From: Rheinheimera pleomorphica | GTDB lineage: Bacteria > Pseudomonadota > Gammaproteobacteria > Enterobacterales > Alteromonadaceae | DNA: 64,000 nt | NCBI RefSeq assembly: GCF_011634895.1 | Contig: NZ_SIRR01000003.1 | Coordinates: 620,001 to 684,000 of the forward strand | Direction: 5' to 3' | Part shown: positions 40,653 to 47,737 of the stretch, piece after piece | How positions within the stretch are numbered: position 1 is the stretch's first letter | Layout: each line of letters starts with the position of its first letter | Notes under the pieces: generated by a model | What the model was told of the DNA's origin: nothing | The model's input: only the letters and a program-made list of their open reading frames with translations | Databases searched by the model: none | Translations under genes and position numbers: made by a program

Positions 40653-42221
40653 TCAAGACTCGATCCACTGGCGTTCAAGCTTCTTGAGTGGATAGTCCAG
40701 AAAACACTTAAAATAAGTTTTAAGAAGTCCCATATCATTGCAGCTTTTAATAACTGGCAGCAAGCCCTCGGCGTCTAAATGGCTTATCTCGTATTTAATG
40801 GTTTTAGATTCAGCTAAAGCTAATAGCGCCAAAGAATGATCAGAAAACTTTCCGGTCGTCCATATGGCAAAACTAAGACGCTTGTCTTTCCAATCGGGGT
40901 GCCTCAAGGCATATGCTCTAAGGGTAGGAATTCTAGTATTTAGCCATTTTTGAATTTCTTCGTCTGATACCGTTCCATTAGGCTGATGTCCTTTGCACTC
41001 AACAAAAAAAACTTTTCCGTCGTTCAGTACAGCGATAATATCTGATTCAGCAGATTTCCCGTCTGAAGTTTTACAGATCTGATTGAGCTTGATTGAGTCA
41101 GTTCTGAAAGCCTTCTCGACGACATTTGCTGAAAAGTATTCGAATAGTACACCACGCAGATTACCTACAGCCCCTTCAATTTTTCCCAATTGGTCGAATA
41201 GAGTGTTAAATCTCTCTGGATCTATCGAAACCGATTGCGCAACACCTTCTAATGTTCTTAACAAAGACACTAAACCTTGTGCTACGTCCTTTCCAAACAG
41301 TGTTTCTACAGTAGCAGGTAAGATTCCTTCATTTTTTGCCTGCTGGAATGCAACTTGGTGGTAATCATTAGCGATGAACATTTGAATACATCGACCGACG
41401 TTTGAAAGCCCCCTAAGTGTGTTGCATTTTCTGATAAATGGTTTGATACCGTCTTCACTTACTGATTTATTAAGCAAAATGTCACAAGCAAGAAAACCCT
41501 GTTTAATCTTTGATTTGTCAGTTTTAGATACATTAATCAATGCTGATATGTATGATGGGCCAGAAACGTCCCATGCCGTGGTGCTAACAGTAGGAAGCTC
41601 TTCCTCATCTCGGTTTTTAATCAAATTAAAGCTAACCAAACCTAAGTTCTTTGCCCATTGCGTAACAGCACTGATTAGTATTTTCTCTGCAACCAGCCTT
41701 GCTCTTAACTCAGGCTCAAGTATTGGAACATCTTGAATTTTCTCTGCAAGGGCTATGCATTTACCTATCCCACCAATTTCTACAGTTTTTAAAATATCGT
41801 GAATTTCTAAGCGTTGTAGAATTTTTTCAGGTGGTATGTGTTTTTGCTGTCGAAGTGGTGAGCCGCATGCAATTAAGAAATGCTTAAATGGCATGATGCC
41901 ATTTCGTTCTTTTACTGCGGCAATTGCGTGCCAGTAGGCTGAGTTAGTCTCTTTAAACGCCTTGTACAGGGCCTTCCAATAAAAAGGTGACCGATAGTCC
42001 TTTTTTAAGTACACGAACTTAACATTCCTGGGAAGAGGTAGCCCTTCAAGTTTGTGGACGTCTCCACGTGCTCTGGAAACTTGTTTCCTTGCGGCAACCG
42101 AGGATAAACGATGTTTTTCAACAAGCTCTTGCACAATGTCCGAGCTTAAACTTGGCCCGTTCTTACTCAAAATTTCTATGATCATATCCATGATGTCACA
42201 CTGCGCTATATATATTCCCAT
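40653..42221 (-). CDS. Orphan PD-(D/E)XK-like nuclease with N-terminal winged helix, 522 aa
   Basis: The family is not recognised. Residues 10-60 (MIIEILSKNGPSLSSDIVQELVEKHRLSS) look like a winged-helix DNA-binding domain. The middle 300 residues are helical. The C-terminal third has ESDIIAVLNDGKVFFVECKG (near residue 395), a clean PD-(D/E)XK active-site pattern: Asp in ESD, then E-x-K. DNA binding plus this nuclease fold in one protein suggests a restriction-like or anti-phage role, which is inference. The exact start is uncertain (ATGs at residues 1, 11 and 13). It is flanked on both sides by copies of the dispersed repeat. Confidence 0.65.
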   Translation of the reverse strand: MGIYIAQCDIMDMIIEILSKNGPSLSSDIVQELVEKHRLSSVAARKQVSRARGDVHKLEGLPLPRNVKFVYLKKDYRSPFYWKALYKAFKETNSAYWHAIAAVKERNGIMPFKHFLIACGSPLRQQKHIPPEKILQRLEIHDILKTVEIGGIGKCIALAEKIQDVPILEPELRARLVAEKILISAVTQWAKNLGLVSFNLIKNRDEEELPTVSTTAWDVSGPSYISALINVSKTDKSKIKQGFLACDILLNKSVSEDGIKPFIRKCNTLRGLSNVGRCIQMFIANDYHQVAFQQAKNEGILPATVETLFGKDVAQGLVSLLRTLEGVAQSVSIDPERFNTLFDQLGKIEGAVGNLRGVLFEYFSANVVEKAFRTDSIKLNQICKTSDGKSAESDIIAVLNDGKVFFVECKGHQPNGTVSDEEIQKWLNTRIPTLRAYALRHPDWKDKRLSFAIWTTGKFSDHSLALLALAESKTIKYEISHLDAEGLLPVIKSCNDMGLLKTYFKCFLDYPLKKLERQWIES

Positions 42222-42576
42222 TTCATGGGTTTGGCGTGTTTGAGCTAATGAGTTGACACTACCATATATATCAGGGGTTGTAGAGGGTCTGAAAGTTAGA
42301 AATAATGATTTATGTCACAATGGCTAAATTTAGTGCTTTTTTGTGAGAGGCAATCGAAACGAGCTGCCAATTGTAGTCAATGTAATGGCACACTGAATTT
42401 GGCCACACCTTATTTTAGGTATTGTTACCTGCCATGTTCCTGCAAAAAAGTAATGTCCACAGATAAGGGAAATCCGATATTCTTTTTTTCGAGATTCCCT
42501 GCTATGAATGACTGCAATTCGCTCATTCCAGCCGACAGATATAGACTGTCTGGCAGCTAAGTGCCAAAAGCAGACA
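42222..42576. other. 355-bp gap with a repeat copy
   Basis: No gene seen. The right part is repeat copy 2. GGCACACTGAATTTGGCC (about 42387) has the look of an IS end but I cannot name one. Confidence 0.35.
42517..42576 (+). repeat. Dispersed ~60-bp repeat, copy 2
   Basis: AATTCGCTCATTCC...CTGGCAGCTAAGTGCCAAAAGCAGAC; it overlaps the end of the following minus-strand gene. Confidence 0.7.
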
Positions 42577-42795
42577 TTAAGATTTGTTGCAGCAACTGCT
42601 TCCTTCTTGAATAGGAGGGCATTTAACGGTCCCGTAAGAACAATATACGCAACAGTCACCTTTTAACGGCTTGAGCAGCGCTTTGCATCCTTCACATTCG
42701 TAATACCACTGGCAAGCGTTTGTTGGCATGGTCTCGACCTTACTAAACCCGCATTCGGGACAAGTAATCTTAGACTCTAATTCTATACCTTGCAT
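42577..42795 (-). CDS. Cys-rich zinc-ribbon partner of MerC, 72 aa
   Basis: CPECGF near the start and CEGCKA form a zinc ribbon; GDCCVYCSYGTVKCPP follows, and the C-terminus ends SCCNKS. The GDCC..CSYG wording is typical of a small protein often encoded after merC-like genes; its role in mercury handling is presumed. It overlaps merC by 13 bases, so it is co-translated with it. Confidence 0.75.
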   Translation of the reverse strand: MQGIELESKITCPECGFSKVETMPTNACQWYYECEGCKALLKPLKGDCCVYCSYGTVKCPPIQEGSSCCNKS

Positions 42796-43172
42796 ACGGG
42801 TTCCTTAACAGGCTTGACGATATCCAACACTGACATAAATACCATCCATGTGATCCCAAAGTAAAATAAGTAAGTGCTCCAATCGTATTGCCACAACGGA
42901 TAAAGGGTCAGTAATACAGCAATTGGGCCAATAACACTTAATATGCCTCTTGCCACATGCTTATGTTGATACCAATTGTACGAGTTGACCAATAAAGCGA
43001 GCGCAGCAAATAACGGTAATAAAGTGTTAACCGCTATTCCTTCAAAATGTGACAGGAAACCTAGCCCTAGAGCTGATGCTAGAGAGCCTAAAGCGGGAAA
43101 GCAACCTGTACAACTAAGTGCCGCTAACCATACTCCACCGGAGCCTACTTTATCTAGAATTTTATTAATCAT
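42783..43172 (-). CDS. merC: MerC-type inner-membrane mercury transporter, 129 aa
   Basis: Four membrane segments with the mercury-binding pair in SCTGCFPALGSLASALGLGFLS in the first (about residues 20-41), matching MerC. A second Cys near the C-terminus (EPVCKV) is also usual. It brings Hg(II) into the cytoplasm, normally for reduction by MerA, but no merA is in the window. The operator/promoter lies in front of it, at 43195-43225. Confidence 0.85.
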   Translation of the reverse strand: MINKILDKVGSGGVWLAALSCTGCFPALGSLASALGLGFLSHFEGIAVNTLLPLFAALALLVNSYNWYQHKHVARGILSVIGPIAVLLTLYPLWQYDWSTYLFYFGITWMVFMSVLDIVKPVKEPVCKV

Positions 43173-43194
43173 AATTACCTCTACTTTTGAGGTA

Positions 43195-43225
43195 GTTTAA
43201 ACTCCGTATATGGGTACGGAGTCAA
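43195..43225 (-). promoter_or_regulatory. MerR-type mer promoter/operator
   Basis: On the minus strand TTGACT and TTAAAC are separated by 19 bp that contain the dyad CTCCGTA...TACGGAG, the classic mer layout, immediately before merC. Confidence 0.85.
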
Positions 43226-43228
43226 CAG

Positions 43229-43606
43229 CTAATTGAGCGAATTTATTATTGGACAGGAATTGGGGTCTTGATTGGCTTTGCAAGAATTTGTCATATCTTG
43301 AATCACTTGTTCTAGCCGTTGCAAATCGGCAATTTTTTCTCGGATCAGCTCAAGCTTGTGTAACCCCATCGATTCGACATCAGCGCAGTTTCCACTCATA
43401 GACATGAGTGAAGCGATTTCATCAAGTGTAAAGCCCAAAGCTTTAGCTTTTAATATGAATTTAAGTTGATTGATGTGAGTTTTGTCATATATACGATAAC
43501 CATTATCAGGTCTTGGTGGCTGCACGATAATCCCTTTACGTTCATAGAATCGGACTGTTTCTACGTTAATGTCTAGTTCTTTAGCCAGCTTTCCAATGGT
43601 TTTCAT
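43229..43606 (-). CDS. merR: MerR mercury-responsive regulator, 125 aa
   Basis: The N-terminal winged helix (TIGKLAKELDINVETVRFYERKGI) is followed by a dimer helix. Three Cys ligands stand where MerR binds Hg(II): SGNCADV, NSCKANQDPNSCPII. The gene is upstream of and in the same direction as merC, not divergent as in many mer operons; the operator lies between them. It would repress, then activate, merC when mercury is present. Confidence 0.88.
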   Translation of the reverse strand: MKTIGKLAKELDINVETVRFYERKGIIVQPPRPDNGYRIYDKTHINQLKFILKAKALGFTLDEIASLMSMSGNCADVESMGLHKLELIREKIADLQRLEQVIQDMTNSCKANQDPNSCPIINSLN

Positions 43607-43659
43607 AAGTAGATTCTCTTAAACAACTAGCATCATTTTAACATTATTAGACAAAAGCT

Positions 43660-43732
43660 GAACTTCCGATAATCGCTCATTCCCGACAGTAGACCTCGGT
43701 TGCCAGGCAGCTAAGTGCCAAAAGCGGCCTTG
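43660..43732 (+). repeat. Dispersed ~60-bp repeat, copy 3
   Basis: GAACTTCCGATAATCGCTC...TGCCAGGCAGCTAAGTGCCAAAAGCGGCC. It is the fullest copy. Confidence 0.7.
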
Positions 43733-43772
43733 GCAGTTTATCGTTTTACATGAAACAGTGCAGGTAGTACGG

Positions 43773-44381
43773 TTATTGTACGCTTAAACTTTCAACTTGA
43801 GCTTGTAAGTCTTTTCGATGGTTGTTAAGCAAAATTATGAAAGAGTCGATTGAATCTCGAATTTGATTTAATCGATTATTTAAGACTTCATCAGTAGCTG
43901 GATAATGTCTTTTGGTTATTATTTCAAGGTCGTGCATAGCGAAACTTAAAGACATGGCAGCTCGTTCCATAAGGAGAAAATTTGCGGTTTTTTTATGTGT
44001 TAGGGTGTATCTGTTGAATAATACCTGATCGAGTAAACCTGAGTTGGCATCGATTTCTTTGGTAATGCTTGAAAAAACCTTTTCTTGAATGTCTATATTT
44101 TCATCAAGTGACTCAAAAATTTGGACAGACAGCGAAGTCAGGTGGCTATACAACTTTCTGCCGACCAAAGTACTCTCTAGTGTAATTTCTAGTTTCAGAG
44201 GCTTCTTCCACACACTGACTGTATGAACTGCAAATATGACAGCTCCGAGTGATATTAAGGCAGACAAAATTGACGCGTAGTTTGCTAAATTGCTAAGAGA
44301 TATATCCCATGAGAAAGCTGTCACAGCCCCTGCAAAAAAAACTAGTACCAAAATCAGAGTATAGAAAAATGAATCTTTCAT
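43773..44381 (-). CDS. Membrane-anchored helical protein, 202 aa
   Basis: Function unknown. Two N-terminal membrane segments (about residues 7-24 and 36-56) lead into a helical, charged domain with heptad character (NRLNQIRDSIDSFIILLNNHRKDLQAQVESL at the end, in part). In build it is like the 213-aa protein split by the ISL3 element, but I see no clear sequence match. It lies between copies 3 and 4 of the dispersed repeat, without a visible partner. Confidence 0.6.
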   Translation of the reverse strand: MKDSFFYTLILVLVFFAGAVTAFSWDISLSNLANYASILSALISLGAVIFAVHTVSVWKKPLKLEITLESTLVGRKLYSHLTSLSVQIFESLDENIDIQEKVFSSITKEIDANSGLLDQVLFNRYTLTHKKTANFLLMERAAMSLSFAMHDLEIITKRHYPATDEVLNNRLNQIRDSIDSFIILLNNHRKDLQAQVESLSVQ

Positions 44382-44579
44382 TTTAGATATCCATTAGCGA
44401 TGTAGAATTTTCAACCTTAATATCCCTAAATATGCATGCACATTCACAAAACAAATAAGACCTGTCAACAATTAACTTCTGATCCAGATTAAAGCGAGCT
44501 GGTGTTAAAACTGAAAAAGTACTCAGGTGTTATGAAGTGCATCCTCAATCGGGATTATTAGGGTGGGACAAAATTCCAT

Positions 44580-44612
44580 TGAACTTCCGTTATTCGCTCA
44601 AAGCAGACATTT
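44580..44612 (+). repeat. Dispersed repeat, partial copy 4
   Basis: GAACTTCCGTTATTCGCTC followed by AAAGCAGACATT, matching the left end of copy 3 and, in short form, its right end. Confidence 0.5.
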
Positions 44613-44778
44613 CGAATTTTACTTTCTCGAAATTTAAACCCACCTCTCCTATCGAATTACCCTCATCCTGAGCATTCTTAAATTTGTAAATGGTCAGAGT
44701 GCGAAATCCAGCCTGACAGAACAGCAAAAACTCCTCACCGTTAAAACTGGATTCCAGAATTATCTGACGCTCAACATT
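44590..44778 (-). pseudogene. 5'-truncated gene fragment, about 62 codons
   Basis: On the minus strand an open frame without start reads NVERQIILESSFNGEEFLLF, then CQAGFRTLTIYKF, and ends EMSALSE at a TAA inside the repeat. The composition is coding-like. It was probably cut off when the island joined the core. Confidence 0.4.
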
Positions 44779-44810
44779 TCGTGGTTTATTTCAGCGATTT
44801 GCTTGCTTTT

Positions 44811-44867
44811 ATACTGTGTGATGCCTAGTATATTGCTGTGTGATACACAGTATGTGTGGCACAGTAT
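44811..44867. promoter_or_regulatory. Palindromic operator upstream of padR
   Basis: ATACTGTG at 44811, the near-palindrome CTGTGTGATACACAG at 44836-44850, and CACAGTAT at 44846 and 44860. These lie 14-70 bases before the padR start, suggesting autoregulation. Confidence 0.7.
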
Positions 44868-44880
44868 AAAGGACAAAGCT

Positions 44881-45228
44881 ATGACCTCAGCACAATTAGA
44901 CAAAATGCGGCTGGAGCTGCGCCGGGGCGTGCTGGTGTTGGCCGTACTGGCCTCACTGAAACAGCCGCACTACGGCTATTCGCTGCGCAAACAGTTGCAG
45001 GACGGCGGTATAGATATTGACGAAGGTACCTTGTACCCACTGGTGCGGCGTTTAGCTGAGCAAGCGTTATTGAACAGCGAATGGCGCCAGGGCGAAGGCC
45101 GCGAGCGCCGTTATTATCAGCTGTCTGAGCTTGGCGCGCAGTTACTTGATCAGTTAACTGAAGAATGGCAGCAGCTAAACAGCGCGCTGGGCAGCTTACT
45201 TGGCAGCGCATTACAGGAGATAAAATAA
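44881..45228 (+). CDS. PadR-family transcriptional regulator, 115 aa
   Basis: Start at 44881 (MTSAQLDKMRLELRRG) is preferred over an upstream ATG at 44803, which would read through the operator. The winged-helix text (VLAVLASLKQPHYGYSLRKQLQ, IDIDEGTLYPLVRRLAEQ, REGRERRYYQLSELG-type) is standard PadR. It represses its own transcript and that of the downstream membrane gene, which overlaps it by one base. Co-translated PadR/HAAS-domain pairs are a common arrangement. Confidence 0.92.
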   Translation: MTSAQLDKMRLELRRGVLVLAVLASLKQPHYGYSLRKQLQDGGIDIDEGTLYPLVRRLAEQALLNSEWRQGEGRERRYYQLSELGAQLLDQLTEEWQQLNSALGSLLGSALQEIK

Positions 45229-46175
45229 TGGAACTGGTAAAACGTTATATTGCTGCGGTACAGCGCGAGTTGCCCGACGCCAAGCGCGATGAAATTGGCC
45301 GTGAGTTAACGGCGAATATTATGGATCAGTTGGATGCGCTGGCAGAGCAACAGGGCGAACTCAGCGAGGCAGATATTGCTAATTTACTGCAGCAGATGGG
45401 CCACCCGCGCACGGTAGCTCAGCAGTTTGCACCGCCGCAGCCGTTGATAAGCGCGGGTTATATGTCGTTGTATAAAAACACCTTGTTTATGGTGTTGGGC
45501 GTTTTGTTTTTACTGCAGGTGGTAGATAGCACGTCGGCCTGGTTAGGCAGCAGTCAGATGAGCTTTTTACTTTTTATAAAAAGTTTAGCCAGCGGTTTTA
45601 TACAGGACGTGGTGTTTGGCTTTACCAGTATTACGCTGGCGTTTTGGTTGATGTCGCGGTATCAGCCCCGGCAACACAGTCAGTGTGAACAAAGCTGGCA
45701 ACCAGCACAACTGCCAAAAGTAGGACCGCACTGGCAGCATATTGCGTTGCAGGATATTTTCAGCGACCTGGCAACCTATCTGTTTTTGCTGATCGTAATC
45801 TGGTACCCGCTGTGGCTGTCGGCAGAGCAATTGGCCAACAGCCGGTTTTTGTTTACTGACAATGCGCATCAACTCCTCAAATGGGCCAGCCCACTGGCAT
45901 TGCTGGGTATTGCTAACAGCCTGTGGCAACTGCGTAAGCGGTTTTGGAGCCGCAACCTGCTTATGGCGAATATCCTGATAAATGCATCTTTTGTCTTGGT
46001 GATATTGCTCCTGACTGCCAGTAGTCCACTGATAAACCCAGAGCTTAAAATATGGCAAGGCGTATTTGACTTACATCAGCTGGAGCGCGCTGCAGTTTAT
46101 AGCCTGGTGATTACGGCGCTAGTTCCGCTGTGGGAAGTGGTGCGCGATATATGGCGGCTGCGTCGGTTAAGCTAA
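45228..46175 (+). CDS. HAAS-domain (DUF1700-like) membrane protein, 315 aa
   Basis: Residues 1-70 (MELVKRYIAAVQRELPDAKRDEI, IANLLQQMGHPRTVAQQF) are a HAAS signalling domain, regularly the partner of PadR regulators. About six membrane segments follow (for example TLFMVLGVLFLLQVV and TYLFLLIVIWYPLWL). GGAG precedes the ATG, and TAATG couples it to padR. The signal sensed is unknown. Confidence 0.82.
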   Translation: MELVKRYIAAVQRELPDAKRDEIGRELTANIMDQLDALAEQQGELSEADIANLLQQMGHPRTVAQQFAPPQPLISAGYMSLYKNTLFMVLGVLFLLQVVDSTSAWLGSSQMSFLLFIKSLASGFIQDVVFGFTSITLAFWLMSRYQPRQHSQCEQSWQPAQLPKVGPHWQHIALQDIFSDLATYLFLLIVIWYPLWLSAEQLANSRFLFTDNAHQLLKWASPLALLGIANSLWQLRKRFWSRNLLMANILINASFVLVILLLTASSPLINPELKIWQGVFDLHQLERAAVYSLVITALVPLWEVVRDIWRLRRLS

Positions 46176-46207
46176 CGGCGTATCAGCGGCTGTCAACCGG
46201 CAGCCGC

Positions 46208-46281
46208 TGGAGCGGGTGGCGGGAATCGAACCCGTGTCTAAAGCTTGGGAAGCTTTCGTTCTACCATTGAACTACACCCGC
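46208..46281 (-). tRNA. glyU: tRNA-Gly, anticodon CCC
   Basis: Read on the minus strand it begins GCGGGTGTAGTTCAATGG, has the anticodon arm AAGCTTCCCAAGCTT (loop TTCCCAA, anticodon CCC), the T-arm GGGTTCGATTCCC, and an encoded CCA end. The acceptor stem pairs fully. Confidence 0.95.
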
Positions 46282-46385
46282 AGGGTGTTGCTAAGATACT
46301 GTTCTGCTATGTCAGCCGTCAACTGCAGTCTGGCAAGTGATGGTGTAACATGCTACGTGGAGATGATTGATATTGAGAACTGACG

Positions 46386-46622
46386 ATGCGATTAGTGCTA
46401 GTGCTGTTGTTGGCTTGTTTACCGTGTATTTCGCTGGCAGCGCCGCAATTTAGCCAGGCTGAATGTCAAACACTGAATGCTCAGCGGCTGGAGCTGCGCA
46501 AACAGCTGCGCCAGCCTTACAATGCAGAGCATGGTGCCCGGTTGCAGCAGCAACTGCGAGAGCTGGAGCAGTTGCTGAAACGGCACTGTAAAAAGCCGGT
46601 TAAGCATCCGCCGGTGCTGTAG
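46386..46622 (+). CDS. Small periplasmic protein, 78 aa
   Basis: A signal peptide (RLVLVLLLACLPCISLAA) is followed by a helical, Gln/Leu/Arg-rich mature part of some 60 residues (LNAQRLELRKQLRQ, LQQQLRELEQLLKRHC) with two Cys. Probably a soluble periplasmic coiled coil; function unknown. Its 3' end overlaps the convergent gene by 23 bases. Confidence 0.65.
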   Translation: MRLVLVLLLACLPCISLAAPQFSQAECQTLNAQRLELRKQLRQPYNAEHGARLQQQLRELEQLLKRHCKKPVKHPPVL

Positions 46623-47646
46623 TGCGTGCTGGCGCTGGCGTTACCACAAAACGGTTGATACCGATTAACTGACCAGATGCTGTGACTACTTTGATTTGCC
46701 ATTTACCGACCGCACGGGCCGGGAAGTTTTGTTTTCGGCTCCAGGCACGATAACCGCCAGCGCGCCCGCCGCTAATGTCCAGTTTTATCCGGTCGACCTC
46801 TTTACCGTTATGTATCCATAAATGATAGATGGCTTCGCGTAGGCCGCGCGGTGCTTTAATAGCGGTAAAACTATAAAGCCCCTGCTGATGCAGGCTGGTT
46901 TCGTCGACGCTTGTGATGCTGCGCCCCGGTTTACGTTGCTCGGTGTCTAGCTGCTGCGTCAGGCTAATGCTGGTTAAACGTAAAGCGGCGGCTGGAATAG
47001 CACTGCGCAGTTGCCATAGCAGCAGCCCCAGTGCACCTAAAAGCAGCAGTAAGCAGGGCAGGCGCCACCAACGGCCATTTGGCAGTAAGCGACCCAGCGC
47101 AGGTAAGCTAAAGGCTGCAGCACAAATAAGGGCAGTGGCCAGGCTTTGGCTGGTGCTAAGCTGCAGCAACACCGGCAAAATAACCAGCAGCACCACAAAG
47201 AGGGCAAAGGCATGGAATACCGCAAATAAGGTGCGCCTGGGCGCGAGCTTTTTGTAGTACACAGGGTCAATCACCGAGATTAGCGCGCAGGCGATAATCA
47301 GCAGGGTAAAGCCGGCCTGCGCGTGATCCCAACTGGTAGCTGCAAGGAAAAACGGCAATGCAAAAAACAGGCTTTCCTGATGCACCAGCTGCAGGGCAAA
47401 ACGCTCGGCGGTAGCGGGAATAGTAACGCCGAAACGCTGCTGTATCCGTTCGTGCAGCCAGTTATCCAGCCAGAACCAAAGCCAGCTTAGTAACAGTAAC
47501 ACGGCGATAAGCTGGGCCAGGGCTTCTTTGCGTTCCACCAGAAAGAAACTGGCAACGCCTGAGAAGAACGCCAGCACAGCCATTAGGCCGGGACGGCGTT
47601 GCATGGCTTGAGTGCAACGAGTGAGCAGGCTTTTGGCGGCTATCAC
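46600..47646 (-). CDS. DUF5924-type membrane protein with C-terminal DUF2914 domain, 348 aa
   Basis: Seven or eight hydrophobic segments fill the first 220 residues. The last 110 form a periplasmic beta domain with SFTAIKAPRGLREAIYHLW, KLDISGGRAGGYRAWSRKQ and GKWQIKVVTASGQLIGINRF, which is the DUF2914 signature. The function of these proteins is unknown. Monocistronic. Confidence 0.75.
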   Translation of the reverse strand: MIAAKSLLTRCTQAMQRRPGLMAVLAFFSGVASFFLVERKEALAQLIAVLLLLSWLWFWLDNWLHERIQQRFGVTIPATAERFALQLVHQESLFFALPFFLAATSWDHAQAGFTLLIIACALISVIDPVYYKKLAPRRTLFAVFHAFALFVVLLVILPVLLQLSTSQSLATALICAAAFSLPALGRLLPNGRWWRLPCLLLLLGALGLLLWQLRSAIPAAALRLTSISLTQQLDTEQRKPGRSITSVDETSLHQQGLYSFTAIKAPRGLREAIYHLWIHNGKEVDRIKLDISGGRAGGYRAWSRKQNFPARAVGKWQIKVVTASGQLIGINRFVVTPAPARTTAPADA

Positions 47647-47737
47647 GGGGGCTTATTAGAAGTGATACAGTGGTTACACTGTAGCACAGCACGCTGAATG
47701 CCGGCTTACCGGCATCAGGCGCCATGAATACGTTACC

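Larger units (their letters stand above)
44382..44810. other. Right edge of the mosaic island
   Basis: Holds a truncated reading frame and partial repeat copy 4 (44580-44612). After about 44.8 kb all genes look like core. Confidence 0.45.

Noticed and set aside
42387-42404. IS-end-like sequence GGCACACTGAATTTGGCC
   Set aside because: No matching opposite end or transposase remnant could be found nearby.
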